The notes under the pieces are model-generated. The model was given only the letters and a program-made list of their open reading frames with translations, had not been told where the DNA came from and searched no databases. A stretch of 64,000 bases of DNA from Corynebacterium jeikeium. Its GTDB lineage: Bacteria; Actinomycetota; Actinomycetes; Mycobacteriales; Mycobacteriaceae. The position numbers and the translations under genes were made by a program. This document shows positions 54,644 to 62,211 of this stretch, one piece after another. Position 1 is the stretch's first letter; every line of letters starts with the position of its first letter. The stretch spans positions 248,001 to 312,000 of the forward strand of contig NZ_CP063195.1 of NCBI RefSeq assembly GCF_028609885.1, given 5' to 3'.

Positions 54644-55576
54644 ATGGGACATAGCGCAACCGACCTCAACGAAACTCGAATTCTGCTGTACTACTGCTTC
54701 ACCCCGATCGACGACCCGACCGCGGTGATGCTGTGGCAGCGTGCGCTATGCGAACAGCTGGAGCTTAAAGGCCGCATCCTCATCAGTAAGCACGGCATCA
54801 ATGGCACTGTTGGTGGATCGCTGGCCAGCTGTAAGCAATACGTGCGCCGCACTCGCGAGTTCCCTGGATTCAAGAAGATGGAGTTCAAGTGGTCCGCGGG
54901 ATCTGCGGACGACTTCCCGCGCCTGTCCGTGAAGGTACGCGACGAGATCGTGGCCTTCGGCGCTCCCGATGAGCTGAAGGTGGACGAGAACGGTGTGATT
55001 GGCGGCGGTGTGCACCTGAAGCCGGAGGAAGTGAACAAGCTGGTGGAGGAGCGGGGCGACGAGGTCGTCTTCTTCGACGGGCGCAACGCCATGGAGGCGG
55101 AGATCGGCAAGTTCAAAAATGCCATCGTGCCCGATGTGCGCACCACCCACGACTTCATCAGCGAGATTGAATCCGGAAAGTACGACGACCTGAAGGACAA
55201 GCCAGTCGTCACGTACTGCACGGGCGGTATCCGCTGTGAAATCCTGAGCTCGCTGATGAAGAACCGCGGGTTCGAGGAGGTTTACCAGATCGACGGCGGA
55301 ATCGTCCGCTACGGCGAAAAGTACGGGGACAAGGGCCTTTGGGAAGGTTCCCTGTATGTTTTCGACGGGCGCATGCACATGGAATTTAGTGATGACGCCG
55401 CTACGCTGGGCCGCTGCCGGGCATGTGGGCACGCGACCAACGACTTCCACAACTGCGTGAACGAACAGTGCCGCGAGCAGATCCTGCTGTGCGAAGAATG
55501 CGCCGCGGACCCGGAGAGCGCGACGTGCGGGCGCAAGGAGTGCGCCGAGGTCGCGGCGGAGATGGTGGCGCGGTAG
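54644..55576 (+). CDS. trhO: tRNA uridine-34 hydroxylase, rhodanese-like
   Basis: A 310-residue protein of the TrhO/YceA family that uses O2 to make 5-hydroxyuridine at tRNA position 34. The N-terminal domain has [28 protein letters not shown]; the rhodanese domain ends with the active loop [16 protein letters not shown] (catalytic Cys). A C-terminal Cys-rich region ([30 protein letters not shown]) probably binds zinc and is found in a subset of the family. Its 3' end is duplicated at 55927-55977. Confidence 0.92.
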   Translation: MGHSATDLNETRILLYYCFTPIDDPTAVMLWQRALCEQLELKGRILISKHGINGTVGGSLASCKQYVRRTREFPGFKKMEFKWSAGSADDFPRLSVKVRDEIVAFGAPDELKVDENGVIGGGVHLKPEEVNKLVEERGDEVVFFDGRNAMEAEIGKFKNAIVPDVRTTHDFISEIESGKYDDLKDKPVVTYCTGGIRCEILSSLMKNRGFEEVYQIDGGIVRYGEKYGDKGLWEGSLYVFDGRMHMEFSDDAATLGRCRACGHATNDFHNCVNEQCREQILLCEECAADPESATCGRKECAEVAAEMVAR

Positions 55577-55590
55577 TGGCGGGGTGCCGG
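55540..55590 (+). repeat. 51-bp direct repeat, first copy (trhO 3' end)
   Basis: The 51 bp from the last codons of trhO into its flank (starting GTGCGCCGAG) recur at 55927-55977 with two mismatches. Together they bracket the whole repeat region of locus C. Confidence 0.85.
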
Positions 55591-55603
55591 CGGGGATAGG
55601 GGA

Positions 55604-55748
55604 AATGTCGCCGCTGGGCGGGGGAATGTCGCTAGAACGGGAATACGTGCCGCCCCGTGGGAGGTAATTCCCCGTTGGGTGGGGTAAATGTCGCTAGAAC
55701 GGGAATACGTGCCGCCCCGTGGGTAGAAATGTCGCCGCTGGGTGGGGG
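55604..55748 (+). repeat. 62-bp tandem units made of element termini (locus C)
   Basis: Complete 24-bp termini (AATGTCGCTAGAACGGGAAT then ACGT) start at 55625 and 55687 and again at 55749, the left end of copy C, an exact 62-bp period. The first 37 bases of the two units are identical. A shorter related motif (AATGTCGCCGCTGGG) stands at 55604 and 55728, each 21 bases before the next terminus. Confidence 0.88.
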
Positions 55749-55872
55749 AATGTCGCTAGAACGGGAATACGTTAATAGCAATGAGTGTCGAAAATGTAAA
55801 TCTGCAGTTCAGAGGCTTGTGAGAATTTGAGGAGGCCAGCGCGCGCTGACGTATTCTCGTTCTAACGACATT
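55749..55872 (-). repeat. 124-bp inverted-terminus intergenic element, copy C
   Basis: Exactly 124 bp, from AATGTCGCTAGAACGGGAAT to CGTTCTAACGACATT. Reversed, it aligns without gaps to copies A and B, with the centre CCTCTGAACTGCA and the part ATTAACGTATTCCCG. It lies between trhO and the converging GNAT gene. The stretch 55577-55978 has no gene and consists of this element, the tandem termini and the 51-bp repeats. Confidence 0.9.
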
Positions 55873-55926
55873 CACGCCTCCACGCGCGCGGTTGAACCGC
55901 TGTGGAGAGGTGGCGCGGTAGAAAAA

Positions 55927-55977
55927 GTGCGCCGAGTTCGCGGCGGAGATGGTGGCGCGGTAGCGGCGGGGTGCCGG
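55927..55977 (+). repeat. 51-bp direct repeat, second copy
   Basis: Matches 55540-55590 at 49 of 51 positions. A further partial piece (GGTGGCGCGGTAG) occurs at 55909-55921, just upstream. Confidence 0.85.
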
Positions 55978-55978
55978 G

Positions 55979-56551
55979 CTAGAGTTTCAGCTCCATAGTG
56001 ACGTGGGGGATGCCCTCCTCGTCGAAAGGCTCGCCGACCGGCTGGAAGCCGAACCTCGCGTAGAAGTCCTGCGCCTGTGTCTGGGCGTTTAGGGAAACGC
56101 GGGCGACCTGAGTGGTCGGGTCTAGAGCGGCGGCGCGGCCCTTGCAGACCTCTAGGGCCTGCTCCATGATCTGGGTAGCGATGCCACGCCCGCGGACATC
56201 CTGGGCCACACACATACGGCCAATGTGCTGGTCATCCGGCTTGCCATACACGCGCGCCGTGCCCACCAGGCGCAGGGGAGATCCCGGATCCGGCTGACCG
56301 AAGGGGTACTCCGGGCCGCTGCCTGGGTGGATGTATGCCAGCACGTGGTGGGTGTTCGGGTGCGGGTCGATGTCGTCGATCTCCGCGAAGGGGGTTTGCT
56401 GCTCGTGGACGAACACGTCCACGCGCAGCTTGTACAGCGGGTGCAGCTGCTGAGCGGGCATCGCTAGCAGCGCGCGCCCGGTGAAGTGAACATCCGGGAA
56501 CTCGGCGGCGCCAGAGGCTGAGCTGGCGGCGGGGGAGGGGGTGTTGGCCAC
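55979..56551 (-). CDS. GNAT-family N-acetyltransferase (ElaA-like)
   Basis: A 190-residue acetyltransferase. An Ala/Ser/Pro-rich leader (about 20 residues) is followed by LHPLYKLRVDVFVHEQQTPFAEIDDID, typical of the ElaA group, and by RLVGTARVYGKPDDQHIGRMCVAQDVRGRGIATQIMEQALE, the acetyl-CoA loop (R-x-x-G-x-A). The start is GTG at 56551 with AAGGACA upstream. Substrate unknown. It is read toward the repeat region of locus C. Confidence 0.85.
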   Translation of the reverse strand: MANTPSPAASSASGAAEFPDVHFTGRALLAMPAQQLHPLYKLRVDVFVHEQQTPFAEIDDIDPHPNTHHVLAYIHPGSGPEYPFGQPDPGSPLRLVGTARVYGKPDDQHIGRMCVAQDVRGRGIATQIMEQALEVCKGRAAALDPTTQVARVSLNAQTQAQDFYARFGFQPVGEPFDEEGIPHVTMELKL

Positions 56552-56595
56552 AGTCTTCGGTGTCCTTGCCTAGTGTCTTTGCAGAGAGTCCGTAT

Positions 56596-58017
56596 TCAGA
56601 CGTTCTTGCCCTGGGAGTGGCGCAGCATCTCGTCCCACTCGCGCACCTTCTTACGCTCGCGGCCTTCTGCCTCGCCGAGCTCGCGCTCGTGCTTATCCAG
56701 GCTGTACCAGCCTTCCCACGTGGTGTGGGCGATGCCCTTCTCCTCGAGGAAAGCCTCGACGGCCTCCAGATCCGGCTTCTCCGGGTTAAAGCCGATGCCG
56801 TTGGCAGCATCCTCCAGCAGGTTGGCGACGGCCTCGTTGGCGTCACCCTTCGTGTTACCGATCAGGCCGACCGGGCCACGGCGGACCCAGCCGGTGGTGT
56901 AGACACCGGTCAGGCGCTCGCGCTTCTCTGCCTCCGGGTCGGCGGAACCCGGAACGCCAGCGATTCCATCGGCGGTCGGTCCCTCAGTTAGCACGCGGCC
57001 ACCGACGTTCGGAAGCACGTTCTGACGCTCATCCCACGGCAGGCCCGGCTGCTCGTCGGACTTGTAGCCCACGGCGCGGTAGACCGCGCCGACCGGCCAC
57101 TCGGTGAGCTTGCCGGTGCCAGAGACAGAGCCATCGCCATTGAGCTCGGTTCGTTCGGTGACGAATGCGGTCACGCGGCCTTCGGCGTCAGTCTTAACCT
57201 CAACCGGGGACTCGAAGAAGTGGATGTAGAGCTTGTGCGGAGCGCCCTTCGGGTCGGCGATGGCGTACTGCTCCAGGCGGGTGCAGACCATGTCCTGAAT
57301 CTTGGACGCGCGGCGGGCCTCCTCGGAACCCTCGTCGTACTGGATGTCCTCCGGGTCGATAACGATCTCGATCGTGTCGGAATCGTTGAGCTCCTTCAGC
57401 TCCAGCGGGGTGAACTTAGCCTGCGCCGGGCCACGGCGGCCGAAGACGTGGATTTCCTTGGCCTGGTTCTCCTTCAGGGAGTCGTAAACGTTGTCCGGGA
57501 TCTCGGTGACCTTCAGCTCCTCGCCGGTCTTAGCCAGCACGCGGGCGACGTCCAGGCCGACGTTGCCCACGCCGACGACGGCGACGGAGTCTGCGGACAG
57601 GTCCCACTTGTCCTCGAAGTACGGGTTGGCATCGTAGAAGCCGACGAACTCGCCGGCACCGATGGTGTGCTCGCCGCCGGGGATGTTCAGCGGGCGGTCG
57701 TCGGTGGCGCCGGTGGCGTAGATAACCGCATCGTAGAACTGCTTGAGCTCGTCGACGGTGATGTCCTCACCGACGTTGATGTTGCCGAACAGTCGGATCT
57801 CGGGCTTATCCATCACCTTGTGGAGGGACTTGATGATGCCCTTAATGCGCGGGTGGTCGGGGGCAACGCCGTAGCGGATCAGGCCGAAGGGGGCCGGCAT
57901 GCGCTCGTAAATGTCGACGCTGACGTCGGCCTCAGACTTCGTCAGCGCGTCGGAGGCGTAGATGCCTGCCGGGCCGGAGCCGATGACTGCAATGCGAAGA
58001 GGGCGATTCTCGGGCAT
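56596..58017 (-). CDS. fpr: Ferredoxin-NADP+ reductase (FprA-type)
   Basis: A 473-residue flavoprotein that passes electrons from NADPH to ferredoxin. RIAVIGSGPAGIYASDALTK binds FAD, APFGLIRYGVAPDHPRIKGI follows, VAVVGVGNVGLDVARVLAKTGEEL is the NADP loop, and TTGWVRRGPVGLIGNTKGDANEAV is the late family motif. The divergent neighbour cysI needs reduced ferredoxin, and fpr2 is part of the sulfate gene group in C. glutamicum, so it probably feeds sulfite reduction. The shared 315-base region carries McbR-like boxes. Confidence 0.93.
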   Translation of the reverse strand: MPENRPLRIAVIGSGPAGIYASDALTKSEADVSVDIYERMPAPFGLIRYGVAPDHPRIKGIIKSLHKVMDKPEIRLFGNINVGEDITVDELKQFYDAVIYATGATDDRPLNIPGGEHTIGAGEFVGFYDANPYFEDKWDLSADSVAVVGVGNVGLDVARVLAKTGEELKVTEIPDNVYDSLKENQAKEIHVFGRRGPAQAKFTPLELKELNDSDTIEIVIDPEDIQYDEGSEEARRASKIQDMVCTRLEQYAIADPKGAPHKLYIHFFESPVEVKTDAEGRVTAFVTERTELNGDGSVSGTGKLTEWPVGAVYRAVGYKSDEQPGLPWDERQNVLPNVGGRVLTEGPTADGIAGVPGSADPEAEKRERLTGVYTTGWVRRGPVGLIGNTKGDANEAVANLLEDAANGIGFNPEKPDLEAVEAFLEEKGIAHTTWEGWYSLDKHERELGEAEGRERKKVREWDEMLRHSQGKNV

Positions 58018-58216
58018 GTCAGGTGAAAATCCTTCTTATTCGGGTTGTACTTCGGTTATTGGGTAAACCGCGGTGCTGAGCTCGCGCGGTGCGGTTTGTC
58101 GCTGCGCCGCGTGAACCGCATAAAGCGTTCGAACTGCTCATGAATTTACACATTCTAATGTAGCGAAATTCCACGCAGGGTCGCTAAATCGGGTCACCGC
58201 GGGTAACTCCCCGAAC

Positions 58217-58314
58217 TATAGACAACTCTGTCTATAAAAATCAACATTTCGCTTGAATTTGGGCGAGAACCCATCTAGGCTGAACCGGGCAATGTAGACA
58301 GACAGATCAGTCTA
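58217..58314 (+). promoter_or_regulatory. cysI promoter with two McbR-like operators, shared with fpr
   Basis: Box 1 (58217-58236) is a perfect palindrome TATAGAC-N6-GTCTATA containing TAGAC-N6-GTCTA. Box 2 is CAGAC-N6-GTCTA at 58299-58314. Between them a -35-like TTGAAT (58253-58258) and -10-like TAGGCT (58276-58281) are spaced by 17 bases, so box 1 lies just upstream of the promoter and box 2 near the transcript start. The rest of 58018-58332 holds nothing else I recognise; fpr must start its transcript from here on the other strand. Confidence 0.8.
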
Positions 58315-58332
58315 GACGGAATTTGAGGCACC

Positions 58333-60027
58333 ATGAGCACCGGAACGAGCACCGAGGAAAAGCCAGCGCGCCCGCGCCGCAAGAAGCAGCGCAAGCCACA
58401 GGGGCAATGGGCTGTGGACGGCCGCGAGCCGCTCAACGACGACGAGCGGGTAAAGCAGGAAGATCCTGGAATTAGTGTGATGCAGCGCATCCGCGACATC
58501 TATTCCAAGGAGGGCTTCGACTCGATCCCCGCTGAGGACCTCGCGCCGCGCTTCAAGTGGGTTGGCATGTATACCCAGCGCAAGCAGGGGCTCGACGGTG
58601 AGAAGACGTCGACCCTGACCAACACGGAGCTGCAGGACAACTACTTTATGATGCGCATCCGCCTGGATGGCGGCGTGGTTAGCTCCGAGGGGCTACGCAC
58701 CATCGGCGAGATCTCCGAAAAGTACGCGCGCAATACCGCCGACTTCACCGACCGCCAAAACGTGCAGCTGCACTGGATACGCATCGAAGATGTGCCGACT
58801 ATCTGGGACGAGCTGGCGAAGGTCGGCCTGGATTCCTTCTTTGGATGCGGCGACGTCCCGCGCGTCATTCTCGGCTCCCCGGTCGCGGGCATTGCCAAGG
58901 ATGAAATCATCGACGGCCGCCCGGCTATCGAGAAGATTAAGAAGGAGCTGCTGCCGGACCCCGAGTTCGGCAACCTGCCGCGCAAGTTCAAGTCCGCGAT
59001 CTCCGGCCACGCCCGCCAGGACGTAACCCATGAGATCCAGGACCTCGCCTTCATCGGCTCCGAGCACCCGGAGCACGGCCCCGGCTTCGACGTCTGGGTC
59101 GGCGGTGGTCTGTCTACCAATCCGATGCTCGCCCAGCGCCTGGGCGTGTGGGTTCCGATCGACGAGGTTCCCGAAGTCTGGGCTGGCGTGGTTCGTATCT
59201 TCCGCGATTACGGCTACCGCCGCATGCGCAACCGCGCCCGACTGAAGTTCCTGGTGGCCGACTGGGGTGTAGAGAAGTTCCGCGAGGTTCTGGAAAACGA
59301 GTACCTCAAGCGCCCACTACTGGACGGTCCGGAGCCGGAAGAGTATCCGGGCTACCGCGACCACGTCGGCCTGCACGAGCAGAAGGATGGCCGCTTCTAC
59401 CTGGGTGTTAAACCCACTGTCGGTCACACCGATGGCAAGCAGCTGCAGCAACTGGCCGACCTGGCGGAAAAGCATGGCACCACCAACATTCGCACCACCC
59501 CGGACAAGGAGCTGCTGTTCCTGGATCTAGAGCGCGAGGCTGCGGAGGCGCTAGCTGCAGACCTGGAGGAACTCGGCCTGTCCGCCAAGCCCTCGGCCTT
59601 CCGTCGCGACATCATCTCCTGCACCGGTCTGGAGTTCTGCAAGCTCGCACACGTCGTCACCAAGCAGCGCGCCATCGCCCTGGTGGATGAGCTGGAGGAT
59701 CGCCTGGGTGACCTCGACGTGCCGCTGAAGATTAGCCTCAACGGCTGCCCGAATTCCTGTGCTCGCACCCAGGTGGCGGATATCGGCCTGTCTGGCAAGA
59801 TCCTCACCACCGACGAGGGGGAGCGCGTGGAGGGCTTCCAGGTGCACCTCGGCGGAACCATTGGTCTGGAGCCGCACTTCGGCAAGAAGGTGCGCGGCAA
59901 CCAGGTCTTTTCCAAGGATCTCGGTGACTATGTGGTGCGAGTGGTGGAGAACTTCAAGTCTCACCGCACCGAGGGCGAGGAGTTCCGCGATTGGGTTGTC
60001 CGCGCCGACGATGAGCTGCTGGTGTAG
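58333..60027 (+). CDS. cysI: Ferredoxin-dependent sulfite reductase
   Basis: A 564-residue siroheme and [4Fe-4S] enzyme that reduces sulfite to sulfide. The four cluster Cys occur in SCTGLEFCKLA and LNGCPNSCARTQVADIG. RTTPDKELLFLDLE and NAGRVGDFT-equivalent NTADFTDRQNVQLHWIRIEDVP are the siroheme-side motifs. A basic N-terminus (ARPRRKKQRKPQ) precedes the fold. The size and the ferredoxin-type context (fpr divergent) favour ferredoxin over NADPH as donor. cysX follows 3 bases after the stop. Confidence 0.95.
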   Translation: MSTGTSTEEKPARPRRKKQRKPQGQWAVDGREPLNDDERVKQEDPGISVMQRIRDIYSKEGFDSIPAEDLAPRFKWVGMYTQRKQGLDGEKTSTLTNTELQDNYFMMRIRLDGGVVSSEGLRTIGEISEKYARNTADFTDRQNVQLHWIRIEDVPTIWDELAKVGLDSFFGCGDVPRVILGSPVAGIAKDEIIDGRPAIEKIKKELLPDPEFGNLPRKFKSAISGHARQDVTHEIQDLAFIGSEHPEHGPGFDVWVGGGLSTNPMLAQRLGVWVPIDEVPEVWAGVVRIFRDYGYRRMRNRARLKFLVADWGVEKFREVLENEYLKRPLLDGPEPEEYPGYRDHVGLHEQKDGRFYLGVKPTVGHTDGKQLQQLADLAEKHGTTNIRTTPDKELLFLDLEREAAEALAADLEELGLSAKPSAFRRDIISCTGLEFCKLAHVVTKQRAIALVDELEDRLGDLDVPLKISLNGCPNSCARTQVADIGLSGKILTTDEGERVEGFQVHLGGTIGLEPHFGKKVRGNQVFSKDLGDYVVRVVENFKSHRTEGEEFRDWVVRADDELLV

Positions 60028-60030
60028 TTG

Positions 60031-60240
60031 ATGAGTGTTCCGGATAAAGACTCTCTGCCGAGCGTGAACGAGCAGGTCGGCGGCCGTGTGGGGCACCCGA
60101 ATGCCCGTCGCGCGACAGTGAACAACTGCCCCTACTGCATGTCTCAGAACCTGTTCCCGGATGCGGAGACCGACAATGCCTGGCAGTGCCGCGAGTGTAT
60201 GCGGGTGTTCTCCGTCAAATTCCACGGACAGCTTCTGTAG
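60031..60240 (+). CDS. cysX: Small Cys-motif protein CysX
   Basis: A 69-residue protein with two CxxC pairs (NNCPYCMSQ and WQCRECMRVF), 26 residues apart, that form a zinc-ribbon or small iron-sulfur site. It occupies the position of cysX in the C. glutamicum fpr2-cysIXHDNYZ cluster, where a ferredoxin-like role in sulfite reduction has been proposed. The ATG lies 3 bases after the cysI stop; a TTG directly before it is an alternative. A weak hairpin (CCCC-N-GGGG) near 60283-60296 may end this transcript. Confidence 0.88.
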   Translation: MSVPDKDSLPSVNEQVGGRVGHPNARRATVNNCPYCMSQNLFPDAETDNAWQCRECMRVFSVKFHGQLL

Positions 60241-60357
60241 CAGACCCTTTATTGACTCACTGATTTATTGACGCCCCCAGCCCCCACTCCTGAGGGGTTG
60301 TTCGTGGCCTTTGTGCAGGTCGCGGTGGTGTGGCGTCACAAATAATCCTGAACCCGG

Positions 60358-60417
60358 TTGTAGGGATGGACAGATTGGTCTATTGTGGTGAAAGCCATAA
60401 CAGACCGATCGGTCTGT
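60358..60417 (+). promoter_or_regulatory. cysHDN promoter with two McbR-like operators
   Basis: TTGTAG (60358-60363) and TATTGT (60381-60386) are spaced by 17 bases. TGGAC-N6-GTCTA (60367-60382) fills that spacer. A second site is a perfect 18-bp palindrome (60400-60417) around CAGAC-N6-GTCTG, just after the predicted start. The pattern repeats the metE and cysI promoters. The rest of 60241-60499 has no gene. Confidence 0.78.
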
Positions 60418-60499
60418 CTAGGGAATAGCTAAGAGTTCCCCCGAGTTCTTAAGAAGCACACTTCGACAAATTAGACATCAACCCCGAGAAGAGGAGCTC

Positions 60500-61300
60500 A
60501 TGAGCCTGGTAGATGCGACCGGCCTGCTCGGCGGGAATTCGGATGACTTCCGAGACCCCGCCGAGAGTCCGCAGGGTGCGCCAACCAAGACCACACCGCT
60601 GAGCGACGAAGAGAGAGCCGCTAACGAGCAGCTCGTCGCCGAGTGGAACGACAAGCTAGAAGGCGCCAGCGCTGAAGAGATCATGGAATGGGTAGCCGAG
60701 CACGTGCCCGGCAAGGTTGCCGTGACCATGTCCATGCAGGACACCGTCCTGGCTGAGCTGGCGGAAGGCCGCCTGGCAGAAGACCGTGCAGAGCTGGTGT
60801 TCCTGGATACCGGCTATCACTTTGCCGAAACGCTCGAGACCCGCGATAAGGTCCAGCAGCGCTACAACCTGCCGCTGGAGAACATCACCCCGGTCCTCAA
60901 CCGCGAGGAGCAGGACAAGGTCTACGGCCCGCGCCTGTACTCCCGCGACAACACCGCCTGCTGCCGCATGCGCAAGGTCGAGCCGTTGGCCCGAATGCTG
61001 AACCCCTTCAACGCCTGGATCACCGGCGTGCGCCGCGTAGACAACGCCCTGCGCGCCAACACCCCGGTGCTGGACGTGGACCGCACCGGGCGGCTGAAGA
61101 TCAACCCCATCGTCGCCTGGAGCGACGAGGACGTGGAGGCGTACATCAACGACCACGACCTGATCATCAACCCCTTGACCAAGCAGGGCTACCCGTCGAT
61201 CGGCTGCGAAACCTGCACCTTGCCAGTTGCCCCAGGACAGGACCCCCGATCCGGCCGCTGGGCCGGCTCCAACAAGACAGAATGCGGACTTCACACATGA
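60500..61300 (+). CDS. cysH: Adenylylsulfate (APS) reductase
   Basis: A 266-residue thiol-dependent reductase. LVFLDTGYHFAET and DNTACCRMRKVEPLARML with GCETCTLPV supply the CC and CxxC Cys that bind a [4Fe-4S] cluster, which marks APS rather than PAPS reductase. The C-terminal NKTECGLHT has the catalytic Cys. The N-terminal 40 residues are variable. Start follows GAAGAGGAG. It overlaps cysD by 4 bases (ATGA). Confidence 0.95.
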   Translation: MSLVDATGLLGGNSDDFRDPAESPQGAPTKTTPLSDEERAANEQLVAEWNDKLEGASAEEIMEWVAEHVPGKVAVTMSMQDTVLAELAEGRLAEDRAELVFLDTGYHFAETLETRDKVQQRYNLPLENITPVLNREEQDKVYGPRLYSRDNTACCRMRKVEPLARMLNPFNAWITGVRRVDNALRANTPVLDVDRTGRLKINPIVAWSDEDVEAYINDHDLIINPLTKQGYPSIGCETCTLPVAPGQDPRSGRWAGSNKTECGLHT

Positions 61301-62211
61301 GCAATGAAAACACCACCGCCCTCTCGCCGCACCTGGCGAGCCTCGAGGCGGAAGCAATCGAGATCCTGCGCGAAGTAGCAGGCCAGTTCGACCGCCCCGC
61401 GCTGCTGTTTTCCGGCGGCAAGGATTCCGTCGTCGTCCTGGAGCTAGCGAAGCGCGCCTTCCACCCCGCACCGGTTCCCTTCGAACTGGTGCACGTGGAT
61501 ACCGGCCACAACTTCCCGGAGGTCATCGAGTTCCGCGACAAGATCGCCGCGGACCCGAAGGTGACCCTGCACGTAGCCGCCGTCCAGGACTGGATCGACA
61601 GCGGTGCCATCCAGGAACGCCCGGACGGTACCCGCAACCCACTGCAGACCGTGCCGCTGGTGGAGACCATCCAGAACCGCGGCTACGACGCGGTGCTCGG
61701 CGGCGCCCGCCGCGACGAGGAGAAGGCCCGCGCCAAGGAGCGCGTGTTCTCCGTGCGCGATAGCTTCGGCGGCTGGAACCCGCGCCGCCAGCGACCCGAG
61801 CTGTGGGGCCTGTACAACGGCCGCCACCAGGTGGGCGAGAACATCCGCGTGTTCCCGATCTCCAACTGGACCGAAGCCGACGTGTGGGACTACATCCGCG
61901 ACCGCGACGTTGAGGTCCCGGCGATCTACTACTCCCACCAGCGCGAGGTCTTTAACCGCAACGGAATGTGGCTGACCCCGGGCGAGTGGGGTGGCCCGAA
62001 GGAAGGCGAGGAGCTCGTCGAAAAGACCGTGCGCTACCGCACCGTCGGCGACATGAGCTGCACCGGCGCCGTCCTTTCCACCGCCACGACCATCGAGGAC
62101 GTGATCGACGAAATCCGCCAATCCACCACCACCGAGCGCGGCGCCACCCGTGCCGACGACAAGCTCAGTGAGTCCTCCATGGAGGATCGCAAGAAGGAAG
62201 GTTACTTCTGA
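61297..62211 (+). CDS. cysD: Sulfate adenylyltransferase subunit 2
   Basis: A 304-residue N-type ATP-pyrophosphatase-fold subunit that activates sulfate to APS. PALLFSGGKDSVVVLELA is the PP-loop, LVHVDTGHNFPEVIEFRD and LGGARRDEEKARAKERVFS the family blocks, and FPISNWTEADVWDYI, LTPGEWGG the rest. The ATG at 61297 overlaps the cysH stop, and the stop overlaps the cysN start by one base (TGATG), so translation of cysH, cysD and cysN is coupled. Confidence 0.96.
   Translation: MSNENTTALSPHLASLEAEAIEILREVAGQFDRPALLFSGGKDSVVVLELAKRAFHPAPVPFELVHVDTGHNFPEVIEFRDKIAADPKVTLHVAAVQDWIDSGAIQERPDGTRNPLQTVPLVETIQNRGYDAVLGGARRDEEKARAKERVFSVRDSFGGWNPRRQRPELWGLYNGRHQVGENIRVFPISNWTEADVWDYIRDRDVEVPAIYYSHQREVFNRNGMWLTPGEWGGPKEGEELVEKTVRYRTVGDMSCTGAVLSTATTIEDVIDEIRQSTTTERGATRADDKLSESSMEDRKKEGYF

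Noticed and set aside
54644..55576. trhO as a simple rhodanese sulfurtransferase
   Set aside because: The N-terminal domain and overall length match the TrhO/YceA family, so the tRNA hydroxylase assignment is preferred.
55604..55872. CRISPR array
   Set aside because: Units of 62 bp repeat both the terminus and much of the spacer, there are only three, and the last is part of a 124-bp inverted element. No cas genes are near.
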